From: Pseudomonas gingeri
GTDB lineage: Bacteria; Pseudomonadota; Gammaproteobacteria; Pseudomonadales; Pseudomonadaceae
Direction of reading: 5' to 3'
Assembly (NCBI RefSeq): GCF_013385635.1
Contig: NZ_JACAPR010000013.1
Location: 186,001 to 250,000 of the forward strand
DNA length: 64,000 nt
Shown: positions 27,304 to 35,796 of the stretch, in pieces
Position numbering within the stretch: the stretch's first letter is position 1
Layout of the letters: every line of letters starts with the position of its first letter
Made by a program: the position numbers and the translations under genes
Notes under the pieces: generated by a model
The model's database searches: none
Told to the model about the DNA's origin: nothing
The model's input: only the letters and a program-made list of their open reading frames with translations

Positions 27304-27315
27304 AATGTCGACAAT
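27304..27315. promoter_or_regulatory. GntR operator candidate upstream of the minus-strand operon
   Basis: AATGTCGACAAT matches the ATTGTCGACAAT consensus at 11 of 12 positions. It lies in the 424-bp divergent region (27189-27612), 116 bp upstream of the glycerate-kinase-like start. Apart from the two operators, this region is AT-rich and shows no gene. Confidence 0.6.
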
Positions 27316-27521
27316 TTTACAACAGGGTAAAAACCCTCGAAAAAATCTTTTTAAGACCGTAAAAATGACGTCTTCAGAACAGTTCAGACGGTCAGTTTTT
27401 TTGCTTTAAGGCTCGATAAACCGGCTATTTACTGACTATAAAGCCGTATTAAGCGCATATCCGGGAACGACGCTTTTAGCCGCATCTACACCAGGAAGGC
27501 AGTGAAAATATTTAATTGAAT

Positions 27522-27533
27522 ATTGTCGACAAT
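27522..27533. promoter_or_regulatory. GntR operator candidate upstream of the MmsA-like gene
   Basis: ATTGTCGACAAT is a perfect 12-bp palindrome 80 bp upstream of the MmsA-like start. It covers the first ATG of the longer open frame, which argues for the downstream start at 27613. Confidence 0.7.
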
Positions 27534-27612
27534 GATCAGTCTACGTATGCTGAGTGCAGTTCCGGCACCTTCACGCCGTGCTTATCCAGCCAAACCTAGA
27601 GGGATACCTGTC

Positions 27613-29136
27613 ATGAGCAACCCCCACTGCGCCCCGGTGATCAATCACTTCATCTCGGGCGTGCAGACTTGCGGTACATCCGAGCGCTTCCAGAATGTCG
27701 GTAACCCCTCCTCTGGCGCGGTGATCGCGCAGGTCGCCCTGGCTGATCGCACCGACGTGAACGCGGCCGTTGCGGCCGCGCGCCAGGCCTTCGATAAATG
27801 GGCCGATGTGCCGCCGATTCGCCGGGCCCGGGTACTGTTCAAGTTCCTCGAACTGCTGAACCAGCGCAAAGACGAACTGGCCCACCTGATCACCCTGGAA
27901 CATGGCAAGGTCTTCAGTGATGCCCAGGGCGAAGTCGCCCGTGGCATCGATATTCTCGAATTCGCCTGCGGTATTCCCCAACTGCTCAAGGGCGACTTCA
28001 CCGACCAGGTCAGCACCGGCATCGACAACTGGACGCTGCGCCAGCCGCTGGGCGTGGTGGCGGGGATTACCCCGTTCAATTTCCCGGTGATGGTGCCCAT
28101 GTGGATGTTTCCCGTGGCCATCGCCGCCGGTAACTGTTTTATCCTCAAGCCCAGCCCCATCGACCCCAGCCCTTCCCTCTTCATGGCCGAACTGCTGCAG
28201 CAAGCAGGCCTGCCGGACGGCGTGTTCAGCGTGGTCCAGGGCGACAAGGAGGCGGTGGATGCGCTGATCGAGCACCCGGACGTCAAGGCCGTCAGCTTTG
28301 TCGGCTCCACCCCCATCGCCAATTACATCTATGAACGCGGCGCCCATTTCGGCAAGCGTGTGCAGGCCCTCGGCGGCGCCAAGAACCACCTGGTGGTGAT
28401 GCCCGATGCCGATATCGAACGTACCGTCGACGCCTTGATCGGCGGCGCCTACGGTTCGGCCGGTGAGCGCTGCATGGCCATCAGCGTGGCGGTGCTGGTG
28501 GGCGACGTGGCCGAGCGGATCATGCCGTTGCTCATTGAGAGAACCCGCAACCTGCAGGTGCTGGACGGCATGAACCCCGCGGCCGAGATGGGCCCCATCG
28601 TGACCGCCGCCGCCCTTGAACGCATCAAGGGCTACATTGAGTTGGGTATTGATGAAGGCGCGACCTTGCTGGTCGACGGGCGCACCTTCAACAGCGCCGA
28701 GGCCGGCCAGGGCTGCGACAACGGTTACTGGCTGGGCGGCACGCTGTTCGATCACGTGACACCGGACATGCGTATCTACCAGGAAGAAATCTTCGGCCCG
28801 GTGCTCGGCTGCCTGCGCGTCAAGGACTTCGCCGAAGCCGTGGCGCTGATCAACGCCCACGAATTTGGCAACGGTGTGTCCTGCTTCACCCGCGACGGCA
28901 ACGTGGCCCGCGAGTTTTCCCGGCGGATCGAAGTCGGGATGGTGGGGATCAACGTGCCGCTGCCGGTACCGATGGCCTGGCACGGCTTCGGTGGCTGGAA
29001 GCGCAGCCTGTTTGGCGATACCCACGCCTATGGCGAGGAAGGTGTGCGGTTCTACACCAAGCAGAAAAGTGTCATGCAGCGCTGGCCGGAAAGCATCGCC
29101 AAGGGCGCCGAGTTTGCGATGCCGACGGCCAAGTGA
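27613..29136 (+). CDS. CoA-acylating methylmalonate/malonate-semialdehyde dehydrogenase (MmsA/IolA/BauC family)
   Basis: This 507-residue ALDH of the MMSDH group converts (methyl)malonate semialdehyde to propionyl- or acetyl-CoA plus CO2. Typical features are GVVAGITPFNFPVMVPMWMF, the catalytic Cys in GSAGERCMAISVAV, and the C-terminal PVPMAWHGFGGWKRSLFGD. The catalytic Glu of ordinary ALDHs is replaced by Asn (ALGGAKNHLVV), as in this group. The start at 27613 follows GAGGGA. It probably takes the semialdehyde made by the aminotransferase encoded 31 bp downstream. Confidence 0.9.
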   Translation: MSNPHCAPVINHFISGVQTCGTSERFQNVGNPSSGAVIAQVALADRTDVNAAVAAARQAFDKWADVPPIRRARVLFKFLELLNQRKDELAHLITLEHGKVFSDAQGEVARGIDILEFACGIPQLLKGDFTDQVSTGIDNWTLRQPLGVVAGITPFNFPVMVPMWMFPVAIAAGNCFILKPSPIDPSPSLFMAELLQQAGLPDGVFSVVQGDKEAVDALIEHPDVKAVSFVGSTPIANYIYERGAHFGKRVQALGGAKNHLVVMPDADIERTVDALIGGAYGSAGERCMAISVAVLVGDVAERIMPLLIERTRNLQVLDGMNPAAEMGPIVTAAALERIKGYIELGIDEGATLLVDGRTFNSAEAGQGCDNGYWLGGTLFDHVTPDMRIYQEEIFGPVLGCLRVKDFAEAVALINAHEFGNGVSCFTRDGNVAREFSRRIEVGMVGINVPLPVPMAWHGFGGWKRSLFGDTHAYGEEGVRFYTKQKSVMQRWPESIAKGAEFAMPTAK

Positions 29137-29167
29137 ATCCCCCTCAATCACGCTTCAGGAGCACCCC

Positions 29168-30523
29168 ATGACTGATTCACCGCAACGTCGCGCCACCATG
29201 GTCAATGCGTTCAACCCGGAAAGCCTGCAAAACCTCGACGGGGAAACCCGCCGCCTGATCGAAAAACGCATCCGCCTGCTCGGCCCGGCCTACCGCCTGT
29301 TTTACCAGAACCCGGTCCAGGTCTGCCGGGGCGAAGGCGTGCACCTCTACGACAAGCATGGCAATCAATACCTGGATGCCTACAACAACGTGGTTTCCGT
29401 CGGCCATGCCCACCCGCGGGTCGCCGACGCCATCAGCCGCCAGGCGCACACACTGTGCACCCACACCCGTTATATCCAGGACGGCATTCTCGACTACGCC
29501 GAACAACTGCTGGGCACCTTCGGCGGCCGCGTGGGCGACGCCGGGCACATGATGTTCACCTGCACCGGCTCCGAAGCCAACGACCTGGCGATGCGTATCG
29601 CCCAGCATCATACCGGCCGCAAAGGCATCATCATCACCTCCGAGGCCTACCACGGTAACTCGCACCTCACCGCCGGCTTTTCGCCGTCCCTGGGCGAGAG
29701 TTCGCCGTTGGGCACCTGGGTACGGCGCGTGCCGTCGCCGGACTCCTACAGGATTCCCAAGGAAACCATGGGCCAATGGTTCGCCGAGCAGGTCAGCGCG
29801 CAGATTCGCGACCTTGAGCGCCGGGGCGAGGGACTGGCGGCGTTTATCGTCGACTCGGCCTTCTCCTCCGACGGTGTGTTCTCCGACCCTACCGACCTGT
29901 TGGGGCCGGTGGCCGAGGTGGTGCGCAAGGCCGGTGGCCTGTTTGTCGCCGACGAGGTGCAATCGGGCTTTGCCCGCCTGGGCGACAGCCTGTGGGGCTA
30001 CCAGCGCCACGGCATCGATCCGGACATCGTGACCATGGGCAAACCCATGGGTAACGGCTTCCCCGTCGCCGCCATCGCCATTGCCCCGGAAATCGTTGCA
30101 CGATTCGGCCAGGACATGCGCTACTTCAACACCTTCGGCGGCAACACCGTGGCCATCGCCGCGGCGCAAGCGACTTTCGACGTGATTCGCGAGGAACACC
30201 TGCAGGACAATGCCCGGCGGGTCGGACGCTTTATCCGCGAAGGCTTCAACGATATCGCCAGCCGCTACCCGCAGATCGGCGACGTGCGTGGTGCCGGGCT
30301 GTACATCGGCGTGGAGATGGTCCAGGACCCTGCCAGCAAGACGCCTGACAGCGCCCTCGCCACCGCGATCGTCAATGGTTTGCGTGAACGTCGGGTGTTG
30401 ATCTCGGCGACTGGCGCCGCCGCCAATACCTTGAAGATCCGCCCACCGCTGGTGTTCTCGGAAACCGACGCCACGCGCCTGCTGACGGAAACCGAAGCGG
30501 TGCTGGCTGGGTTGTTGAAGTAG
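29168..30523 (+). CDS. class-III PLP aminotransferase (alanine-glyoxylate aminotransferase 2-like)
   Basis: This is a 451-residue omega-aminotransferase. The signature includes VDSAFSSDGVF, FVADEVQSGFARLG (PLP ring contact) and DIVTMGKPMGNGFPVA with the Schiff-base Lys. Its start follows AGGAGC upstream of 29168. Paired with an MmsA-like enzyme it fits conversion of a beta-amino acid (beta-alanine or 3-aminoisobutyrate) to a semialdehyde, but the AGXT2-like group also contains phospho-lyases acting on amino alcohol phosphates. A terminator follows. Confidence 0.87.
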   Translation: MTDSPQRRATMVNAFNPESLQNLDGETRRLIEKRIRLLGPAYRLFYQNPVQVCRGEGVHLYDKHGNQYLDAYNNVVSVGHAHPRVADAISRQAHTLCTHTRYIQDGILDYAEQLLGTFGGRVGDAGHMMFTCTGSEANDLAMRIAQHHTGRKGIIITSEAYHGNSHLTAGFSPSLGESSPLGTWVRRVPSPDSYRIPKETMGQWFAEQVSAQIRDLERRGEGLAAFIVDSAFSSDGVFSDPTDLLGPVAEVVRKAGGLFVADEVQSGFARLGDSLWGYQRHGIDPDIVTMGKPMGNGFPVAAIAIAPEIVARFGQDMRYFNTFGGNTVAIAAAQATFDVIREEHLQDNARRVGRFIREGFNDIASRYPQIGDVRGAGLYIGVEMVQDPASKTPDSALATAIVNGLRERRVLISATGAAANTLKIRPPLVFSETDATRLLTETEAVLAGLLK

Positions 30524-30531
30524 CCACCACA

Positions 30532-30558
30532 AGGCCCGGGATGACCTCGGGCCTTTTT
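30532..30558 (+). terminator. intrinsic terminator after the aminotransferase
   Basis: GGCCCG (30533-30538) pairs with CGGGCC (30548-30553), followed by five T residues. Confidence 0.85.
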
Positions 30559-30652
30559 CCTGGGGCATGGCCGCGAAGATAAATACTTGCCCCGATGGAA
30601 TAACCCCTCTCACCAAGCGTCCTGCCTGTGGGTTCAACCACAGGAAACGCTC

Positions 30653-31090
30653 ATGCCGACATTCACGCCTCACCCGCTACGCGACCTCGCGATGCTTGCC
30701 CTGATTGCCGTGACGTCTTCAGCCATGGCCCACGAAGGCCAGGAGCACACCGGGGCGTCCAGCCCTGCCAGCGCCGAAGCGCCCTTCCTCAGCGAAAACG
30801 ATGCCGCCATGGCCAAGATGATGGCCGGCATGGACGCCAAACCCACCGGCGATATCGACCGCGACTTTGTCGCCATGATGAGTCCCCACCATCAGGGCGC
30901 CATCGACATGGCCATGACCCTGCTCAAGTACGGCCACAACGAGCAGCTCAAGCGCCTGGCCCAGGAAATCATCGTCGAACAGCAGCAGGAAATCGCCGCC
31001 ATGCAATTGGCTATCGGCGCCCCGCTGCCGCCCTCCACCGCCGCGCCCACACAGATCCCACCCCAGATTTCCGCCGCAACCCAACCCTGA
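30653..31090 (+). CDS. secreted DUF305-family protein
   Basis: This 145-residue protein has a signal peptide ending about residue 26 (TSSAMA). The four-helix DUF305 core includes FVAMMSPHHQGAIDMAMTLL, whose His-His pair and Met-rich surroundings (MAKMMAGM) look suited to metal binding. A Pro-rich tail follows. It is 40 bp upstream of a beta-propeller gene and probably co-transcribed. DUF305 proteins are often found with copper or other metal functions, but the sequence alone does not show this. Confidence 0.82.
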   Translation: MPTFTPHPLRDLAMLALIAVTSSAMAHEGQEHTGASSPASAEAPFLSENDAAMAKMMAGMDAKPTGDIDRDFVAMMSPHHQGAIDMAMTLLKYGHNEQLKRLAQEIIVEQQQEIAAMQLAIGAPLPPSTAAPTQIPPQISAATQP

Positions 31091-31130
31091 GCTGCACACA
31101 CCTGACTTTACAAAAAGAAGGATGTATTTC

Positions 31131-32588
31131 ATGAAGATAACAACATTCCCCCTGGCACTGCTGACCCTGGCCCTGCTGTCTGGCAGCACCGCCAGCTTCG
31201 CCGGGCAGATTCCCGGCAAGGCCTCGGCCAAAGACATTGCCATCTCGCACCAGGACCGCTTGTATGCGGCGGAGCAGTTTTCCAACACCGTGTCGGTGAC
31301 CGACCCAGTCGACAACAAGCTGCTCGGGGTGATTGCCCTGGGCGATCCGCAACCCGGCAACCTGAGCCCGCTGTACCGAGGTGAAGTGCTGGTGCATGGC
31401 CTGGGCTTCTCGCCGGATCACAAGACCCTGGCGGCGGTGTCCATCGGCACCAACTCGGTGTCCTTCATCGATACCGAAACCAACACCGTCAAGCACAAGA
31501 CCTATGTCGGTCGCGCGCCCCACGAAGCCTTCTTCACCCCCAACGGCAAGGAAGTCTGGGTGACCGTGCGTGGCGAGGACTATGTCTCGGTGATCGATGC
31601 CCGCACCTACCAGGAAAAAACCCGCATCAAGACCCCGGCAGGCCCGGGCATGCAGATCTTTTCCCCGGACGGCAAGTACGGTTACGTCTGCTCTTCGTTC
31701 AACCCGGAAACCGTGGTGATTTCCGTGGCCGACCACAAGATCGTCGGCCATGTCACGCAAGCCAGCCCGTTCTGCCCGAACATCGCCGCTTCCGCCGATG
31801 GCAAGCAAGTCTGGTTCACCTTGAAGGACGTGGGCAAGGCCCAGGTGTTCGAAGCCACACCGCCGTTCAAGCTGCTCAAGACCCTCGATATCGGCCCGAT
31901 CGCCAACCACGTCAACCTGGTCAACAACGCCAACGGCTCGTTTGCCTACATCACCGTGGGCGGCCTGAACCAGGTGCAGGTCTATCGCACCGACACCTTC
32001 GAGAAGGTCGCGACGATTGCCGTCGGCAACCTGCCCCACGGCATCTGGCCGTCCGGTGATGGCAGCCGGGTCTACGTCGGCCTGGAGAATGCCGACGCCT
32101 TCGCGGTGATCGACACCCTGAGCAACCAGGTCATCGCCACCATCCCCATCGGCCAGGCACCACAGGCCATCGCCTACGTACCCAACGCGGTCACAAAAGG
32201 TCCGGGCACCGACAACCTCAAGCCCCTGGGCGTCGCCGGGCAAGCGGTACACCTGACCCTGCAGGCCACGGGTAAATCGGTCGACCCGGCACCGACCAGC
32301 GTGACGCTGTTCAACCAGGGCCTGACGCAGGTACTGCAAGCCGCCGTGACCGGGCTGGAAGCGAAACAACCCTACCTGCTGGCCTTGGCCGACAAACCCG
32401 ATGGCAGCGGCACCTTGCAGCCCTTGGCGGCATTCATGAGCAACCCGGCGGGCTCGGCCATCGTCAATGCAATCGGGCCTATCCGCCAGATCGTGCAGAA
32501 CGATGCACCGGAGCAGAATCGCTACCTGGTGATCGCGGCCGGCAAGCCTGATCAACCTGGCGCCGTGGTCCAGACCCAGGCGAAGTAA
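31131..32588 (+). CDS. secreted YncE-like beta-propeller protein
   Basis: This 485-residue exported protein has a signal peptide ending about residue 25 (STASFA). It contains repeated beta-propeller blades of the YVTN/YncE type, for example NTVSVTDPVDNKLLGVIALG, NSVSFIDTETNTVKHKTYVG and DAFAVIDTLSNQVIATIPIG. No CxxCH haem motif is present. The C-terminal 130 residues are not propeller-like. The ATG at 31131 is preferred over 31122 because AAGGA then lies 8 nt away. With the DUF305 protein it forms a two-gene periplasmic unit of unknown job. Confidence 0.82.
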   Translation: MKITTFPLALLTLALLSGSTASFAGQIPGKASAKDIAISHQDRLYAAEQFSNTVSVTDPVDNKLLGVIALGDPQPGNLSPLYRGEVLVHGLGFSPDHKTLAAVSIGTNSVSFIDTETNTVKHKTYVGRAPHEAFFTPNGKEVWVTVRGEDYVSVIDARTYQEKTRIKTPAGPGMQIFSPDGKYGYVCSSFNPETVVISVADHKIVGHVTQASPFCPNIAASADGKQVWFTLKDVGKAQVFEATPPFKLLKTLDIGPIANHVNLVNNANGSFAYITVGGLNQVQVYRTDTFEKVATIAVGNLPHGIWPSGDGSRVYVGLENADAFAVIDTLSNQVIATIPIGQAPQAIAYVPNAVTKGPGTDNLKPLGVAGQAVHLTLQATGKSVDPAPTSVTLFNQGLTQVLQAAVTGLEAKQPYLLALADKPDGSGTLQPLAAFMSNPAGSAIVNAIGPIRQIVQNDAPEQNRYLVIAAGKPDQPGAVVQTQAK

Positions 32589-32595
32589 GCCTCAC

Positions 32596-32628
32596 CCGAG
32601 TGTGCAGCGGACCTCGCTGCGCACTCGG
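32596..32628 (+). terminator. long stem-loop after the beta-propeller gene
   Basis: Fourteen-base arms (32596-32609 and 32615-32628) pair with one mismatch around a 5-nt loop. There is no T-tract, so it may end transcription weakly or protect the 3' end. Confidence 0.5.
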
Positions 32629-32694
32629 CGCTTGCAGACACCCCATCAGGAGGGATACAAAACCAGAATATTGTGCAGACAGGAGCGTCACCCA

Positions 32695-33192
32695 GTGAAA
32701 CCGTTCAGCGTTCGCAAACTGGAGAGCACGGATGTTGAAGCCTTGCTGGCATTCGAATCACGTAACCGCGAGTGGTTCGAATCGCAGATCGAGGCCCGCG
32801 CGCCTTGTTTTTATTCGCCGCAAGGTGCAGCCGATCATATCGAATCCTACTTGTCCGGTTTCGCCGCCGGGACCTGGCATCCGTTTGTCATCGAAGATGC
32901 CAGCGCGACAATCGTCGGTCGGGCCAACCTGAAAAGCATCAACTCACCCAAAGGCTCGGCTGAAGTCGGCTATCGGATCGACCAACACGTCTGCGGACAA
33001 GGCCTGGCAACCCTGGCGCTGAGGCATCTGATTCATGTGGCACAGACCCACTGGCAACTGACGCAACTGGTGGCCACGGTGTACAAGGAAAACAGGGGTT
33101 CGAAAAAGGTGCTGGGCCGTTGTGGGTTTCTGGCTGAAGGTGTTTCGGTGAAAGACCGGGAAGAGGAATACCGGCTCGCTCTTCCGGTCTAA
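32695..33192 (+). CDS. GNAT-family N-acetyltransferase (RimJ/RimL-like)
   Basis: This 165-residue acetyltransferase has IVGRANLKSI (strand beta4), then VGYRIDQHVCGQGLATLAL containing the acetyl-CoA pyrophosphate-binding loop, and the RimJ-like ENRGSKKVLGRCGFLAEG. The GTG start at 32695 lies 9 nt after AGGAG. It stands alone; the substrate is unknown, with protein N-termini or small amines the usual targets. Confidence 0.8.
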   Translation: MKPFSVRKLESTDVEALLAFESRNREWFESQIEARAPCFYSPQGAADHIESYLSGFAAGTWHPFVIEDASATIVGRANLKSINSPKGSAEVGYRIDQHVCGQGLATLALRHLIHVAQTHWQLTQLVATVYKENRGSKKVLGRCGFLAEGVSVKDREEEYRLALPV

Positions 33193-33261
33193 ACAAAGTG
33201 CGCGAGTCTCACGCGATGACCGCAGAACGCTTTCGAGAAATCAAACATTTCGGGTGTTCTT

Positions 33262-33492
33262 CTACGTCAGCCTTTCGACCAAAACTGTTGTGACCTCAAT
33301 AGCCATGTCTCCAAAATACCCCTCAAGGAACAAAACATTATCAACAATGCTTATGCCTTCGAGCTCACCGAGCATGCTGGAGTTTTGAACGTGAAACGCA
33401 CCAGGTCGGATCGCCGGTTCAGCCACCTCGGCGTTCCATGCCATCAGCATGTAGCGTGGCTGGTCATCCAGACTGACAACCATATCAAGCAT
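33262..33492 (-). CDS. small hypothetical protein near the toxin module
   Basis: A 76-residue acidic protein, not recognised. Base composition is lower in GC than the flanking metabolic genes. It lies downstream of, and on the same strand as, the Ntox21-like toxin and its immunity-like gene, so it could be a second immunity protein or a remnant. No good ribosome site was seen. The stretch 33493-33891 between it and the next gene holds only short open frames that I cannot support. Confidence 0.4.
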   Translation of the reverse strand: MLDMVVSLDDQPRYMLMAWNAEVAEPAIRPGAFHVQNSSMLGELEGISIVDNVLFLEGYFGDMAIEVTTVLVERLT

Positions 33493-33891
33493 CAGAAAGT
33501 ACTTTGCGAAGATTATCCGTCAGGATTCTGAAAAATTTTTAGCATCAGAATCTGTTGCAATCAATTCCTTTTCTCGATTCAGGAGCGCAAGCATTTTTTG
33601 TGCAAGCAGAGGATTACCCTCCCGATATTTTAACGATAGCAGACGAACTCCCGAAAACAACTCATGAAAGACGGAGGCAGCCAGGTGTCCTAATCAATAA
33701 AAACTGAAAGCATCAAAAATCGGTGAGTATTTCAGACCCTTCCCAAGAATTTCCATCAGGCGGACATTTAACTCCCAGGCTTTCAGGTAGGGTACGAGCC
33801 GTTTTTTCCATAGGCCTGTACCCCCCAAAGCTTACCCGATAAAAATTCAGAAAAAACCGATGAGGACTCCTTCCATGCCTCAAAACACAGA

Positions 33892-34098
33892 TTACTCTTC
33901 GCAGTTCAACAATACACAAACCCCGTCCGAACGAATAACAAGGCTTATCGGTTTTTGTGTGTCACCACCGTCAACAGATATTTCAACAGGAATATCCAGA
34001 TCATCAAATGTCTGAAGCTCCTCAATCAACTCACGGATTGTTTTCCCACGAGTGACCCAACTTGGATTTTTCTCCACATCATCCATTTCAATCACCAA
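33892..34098 (-). CDS. putative immunity protein for the adjacent Ntox21-like toxin
   Basis: This 68-residue acidic protein (KNPSWVTRGKTIRELIEELQ, then VEISVDGGDTQKPISLV) overlaps the toxin stop by 11 bp. Tight overlap, small size and acidity are typical of toxin-immunity pairs. I recall similar short proteins next to polymorphic toxins but cannot name the family. Confidence 0.6.
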   Translation of the reverse strand: MVIEMDDVEKNPSWVTRGKTIRELIEELQTFDDLDIPVEISVDGGDTQKPISLVIRSDGVCVLLNCEE

Positions 34099-34414
34099 CT
34101 TTCCTCAAATTAGCATCAAAAGTGCCGGCACGACCGATCTTCGATGCAAGATCCTCAATAGACTTCGCCATTTTCCAAGCCCCACCAATATGCCCATCTA
34201 CATCTCGAGTGATGTAGAAATTACCCTTTTTGAAAACAGTGTGTCCATGAACTGTTTCATTGACCTTCCTGAAGCCTGGAGCCTTTGCTGCTTGCGCTGC
34301 TTCTGAGTTCGTCTTATAGACCGGCTCAGCAAGCTTCATGGGCACGCCACAGACGAGAACGCCAGCGTCCGGAATCCCCGGCATACAGGCCGCCACCCGG
34401 GATGACTTCAACAT
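34088..34414 (-). CDS. orphan Ntox21-like polymorphic toxin C-terminal domain
   Basis: The 108-residue frame has a C-terminal half reading VHGHTVFKKGNFYITRDVDG, then HIGGAWKMA and GRAGTFDANLRKVGD, which matches the Ntox21 nuclease-toxin pattern seen at the tips of CdiA/Rhs-type proteins. From memory, one member (Enterobacter cloacae CdiA-CT) cleaves 16S rRNA. There is no delivery domain upstream: the N-terminus is a short linker-like segment (VCGVPMKLAEPVYKTN) and about 300 bp of non-coding DNA follow. It is therefore either a displaced toxin tip or the 3' end of a lost large toxin gene. The start is uncertain. Confidence 0.6.
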   Translation of the reverse strand: MLKSSRVAACMPGIPDAGVLVCGVPMKLAEPVYKTNSEAAQAAKAPGFRKVNETVHGHTVFKKGNFYITRDVDGHIGGAWKMAKSIEDLASKIGRAGTFDANLRKVGD

Positions 34415-34698
34415 CTATAGAGAGGGCCACTATAGTGTTGATGCGGATTCCTGCTTGAAGCGCCCTCCTCGCCGGACTGGGCCGCAGACGCGTATCGACT
34501 TGCTGATTTGCAATGCCTGGCGACGCAGGCCGTGCAGTCTGCATGACCTCTTCACCCAACAGTTTTTTCAAAGTGTTGATAAACAAGACGAATTTCAATC
34601 ATAAGGTCTGGCACAAGTAGTGCTGCCTTCAACGGGAGAACACAGCGGCGCAGCCATCGAGCTGCCCGTGCCCTTCCGTGACAGCAGAGGCAATACCA

Positions 34699-35175
34699 AT
34701 GAACGCCATCGACCTTCTGAAATCCGATCACGAACGTGTAAAAGCCATTCTGGCGCAACTGAGTGAGTCCACCGACCGGGCCTTGAAAAAGCGCATGGAT
34801 TTGGTGGCAAAGCTCGAAATGGAAATTTCCATCCATACCCGCCTGGAAGAAGAAATCCTCTATCCGGCGTTCAAGAAAGCCGGTGGCAAAGAGCAGGATG
34901 AAATGTATTACGAAGCCAAGGAAGAGCATCGTACGGTTGACTCGCTGGTACTGCCCGACCTCAAGACCACCGACCCCAGCAGCCCCGAGTTCGCCGGCCG
35001 GGCCAAGGTGGTCAAGGAATTGCTGGAGCACCATATTGAAGAGGAGGAAACCGAGATGTTTCCCCAAGCGAAAAAACTGCTGGGCAAGAAAACCCTGGAT
35101 GCCCTGGGCGAGCAGATGGAGGCCATGAAGGCCCAGTACAAAAAAGACCTGAGTGCCGCGCAGATAGCAGCCTGA
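34699..35175 (+). CDS. hemerythrin HHE-domain protein
   Basis: This 158-residue cytoplasmic protein has the HHE pattern for a di-iron site: LKSDHERVK near residue 7, IHTRLEEEILYPAF near 42, EAKEEH near 66 and HHIEEEETEMFP near 107. The start at 34699 was chosen over 34678 because the helix begins there and GAGG precedes it. Such proteins bind oxygen or sense redox/iron state. A stem-loop follows. Confidence 0.87.
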   Translation: MNAIDLLKSDHERVKAILAQLSESTDRALKKRMDLVAKLEMEISIHTRLEEEILYPAFKKAGGKEQDEMYYEAKEEHRTVDSLVLPDLKTTDPSSPEFAGRAKVVKELLEHHIEEEETEMFPQAKKLLGKKTLDALGEQMEAMKAQYKKDLSAAQIAA

Positions 35176-35189
35176 TCGGTGCGATCCAT

Positions 35190-35218
35190 CGAGAGCCCGA
35201 CCATGTGCCGGGCTCTCG
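35190..35218 (+). terminator. stem-loop after the hemerythrin gene
   Basis: CGAGAGCCCG (35190-35199) pairs perfectly with CGGGCTCTCG (35209-35218). The T-tract is poor (ATTTC). Confidence 0.6.
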
Positions 35219-35326
35219 ATTTCGACTGGGTATAAGCCAGGAAAATATCTCGCGCACCAAGATGTAACATAGAATTTCACGAATGGGTTGATGTCCATAT
35301 CTGGACACACAACAAGGAATCCCATC

Positions 35327-35758
35327 ATGAAATTCGCCAAGTTTTGCCAACAGCTTTCAAAATGGGCGGGGAACTCGAAGACCTTCATGATCGCAGTGGT
35401 GCTGATTATCATCTGGGCCGCCACGGGTCCCTATTTCCATTACAACGATACATGGCAACTGATCATCAACACCTCGACCACCATCATCACCTTTCTGATG
35501 GTGTTCCTGATCCAGAACACCCAGAACCGTGACAACGACATTCTGCATATCAAGATAGATGAGCTGCTGCGAGTGACCAAGGACGCGCAAAACGCCGCCT
35601 TGTGCCTCGACAAACTGGAGAACCGGGAACTGCGTGAGCTGCGCAAGGAGTACAGCGAAATCGGTTCCGGTGAAGAGGCGGATCAAACGCTGCTTCCTAA
35701 TCCGGTTTCCTCTTCGCCAGCGGAGGAAGTGGCAGGAAAAAAATCATCGGATTCGTAG
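35327..35758 (+). CDS. low-affinity iron permease-like small membrane protein
   Basis: This 143-residue protein starts at 35327 after AAGGAA. Two hydrophobic helices (IAVVLIIIWAATGPYF and TSTTIITFLMVFLIQ) are followed by NTQNRDNDILHIKIDELLR, the hallmark of the low-affinity iron permease (Fet4-like) family common in bacteria. The C-terminal 50 residues are charged and cytoplasmic. Whether it carries iron in bacteria is not established. It neighbours a hemerythrin-type gene, a loose iron link. Confidence 0.82.
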   Translation: MKFAKFCQQLSKWAGNSKTFMIAVVLIIIWAATGPYFHYNDTWQLIINTSTTIITFLMVFLIQNTQNRDNDILHIKIDELLRVTKDAQNAALCLDKLENRELRELRKEYSEIGSGEEADQTLLPNPVSSSPAEEVAGKKSSDS

Positions 35759-35773
35759 TTTGTTGCGGGCTGA

Positions 35774-35796
35774 GTCGTCAGTAGGTGGCTGACGAC
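35774..35796. repeat. stem-loop in the gap after the permease-like gene
   Basis: GTCGTCAG (35774-35781) pairs with CTGACGAC (35789-35796). The gap 35759-36055 holds no supported gene. A second short hairpin (TCAATCG/CGATTGA) follows near 35803-35818. Confidence 0.4.

Noticed and set aside
33713..33919. Minus-strand 68-codon frame between the immunity-like gene and the 33262 gene
   Set aside because: It overlaps the immunity-like gene, lacks a ribosome site and matches nothing I recognise.
34326..34598. Minus-strand 90-codon frame upstream of the toxin tip
   Set aside because: Not conserved-looking, in another frame than the toxin and without a ribosome site; it was considered as a frameshifted toxin front end but no pre-toxin motif is present.
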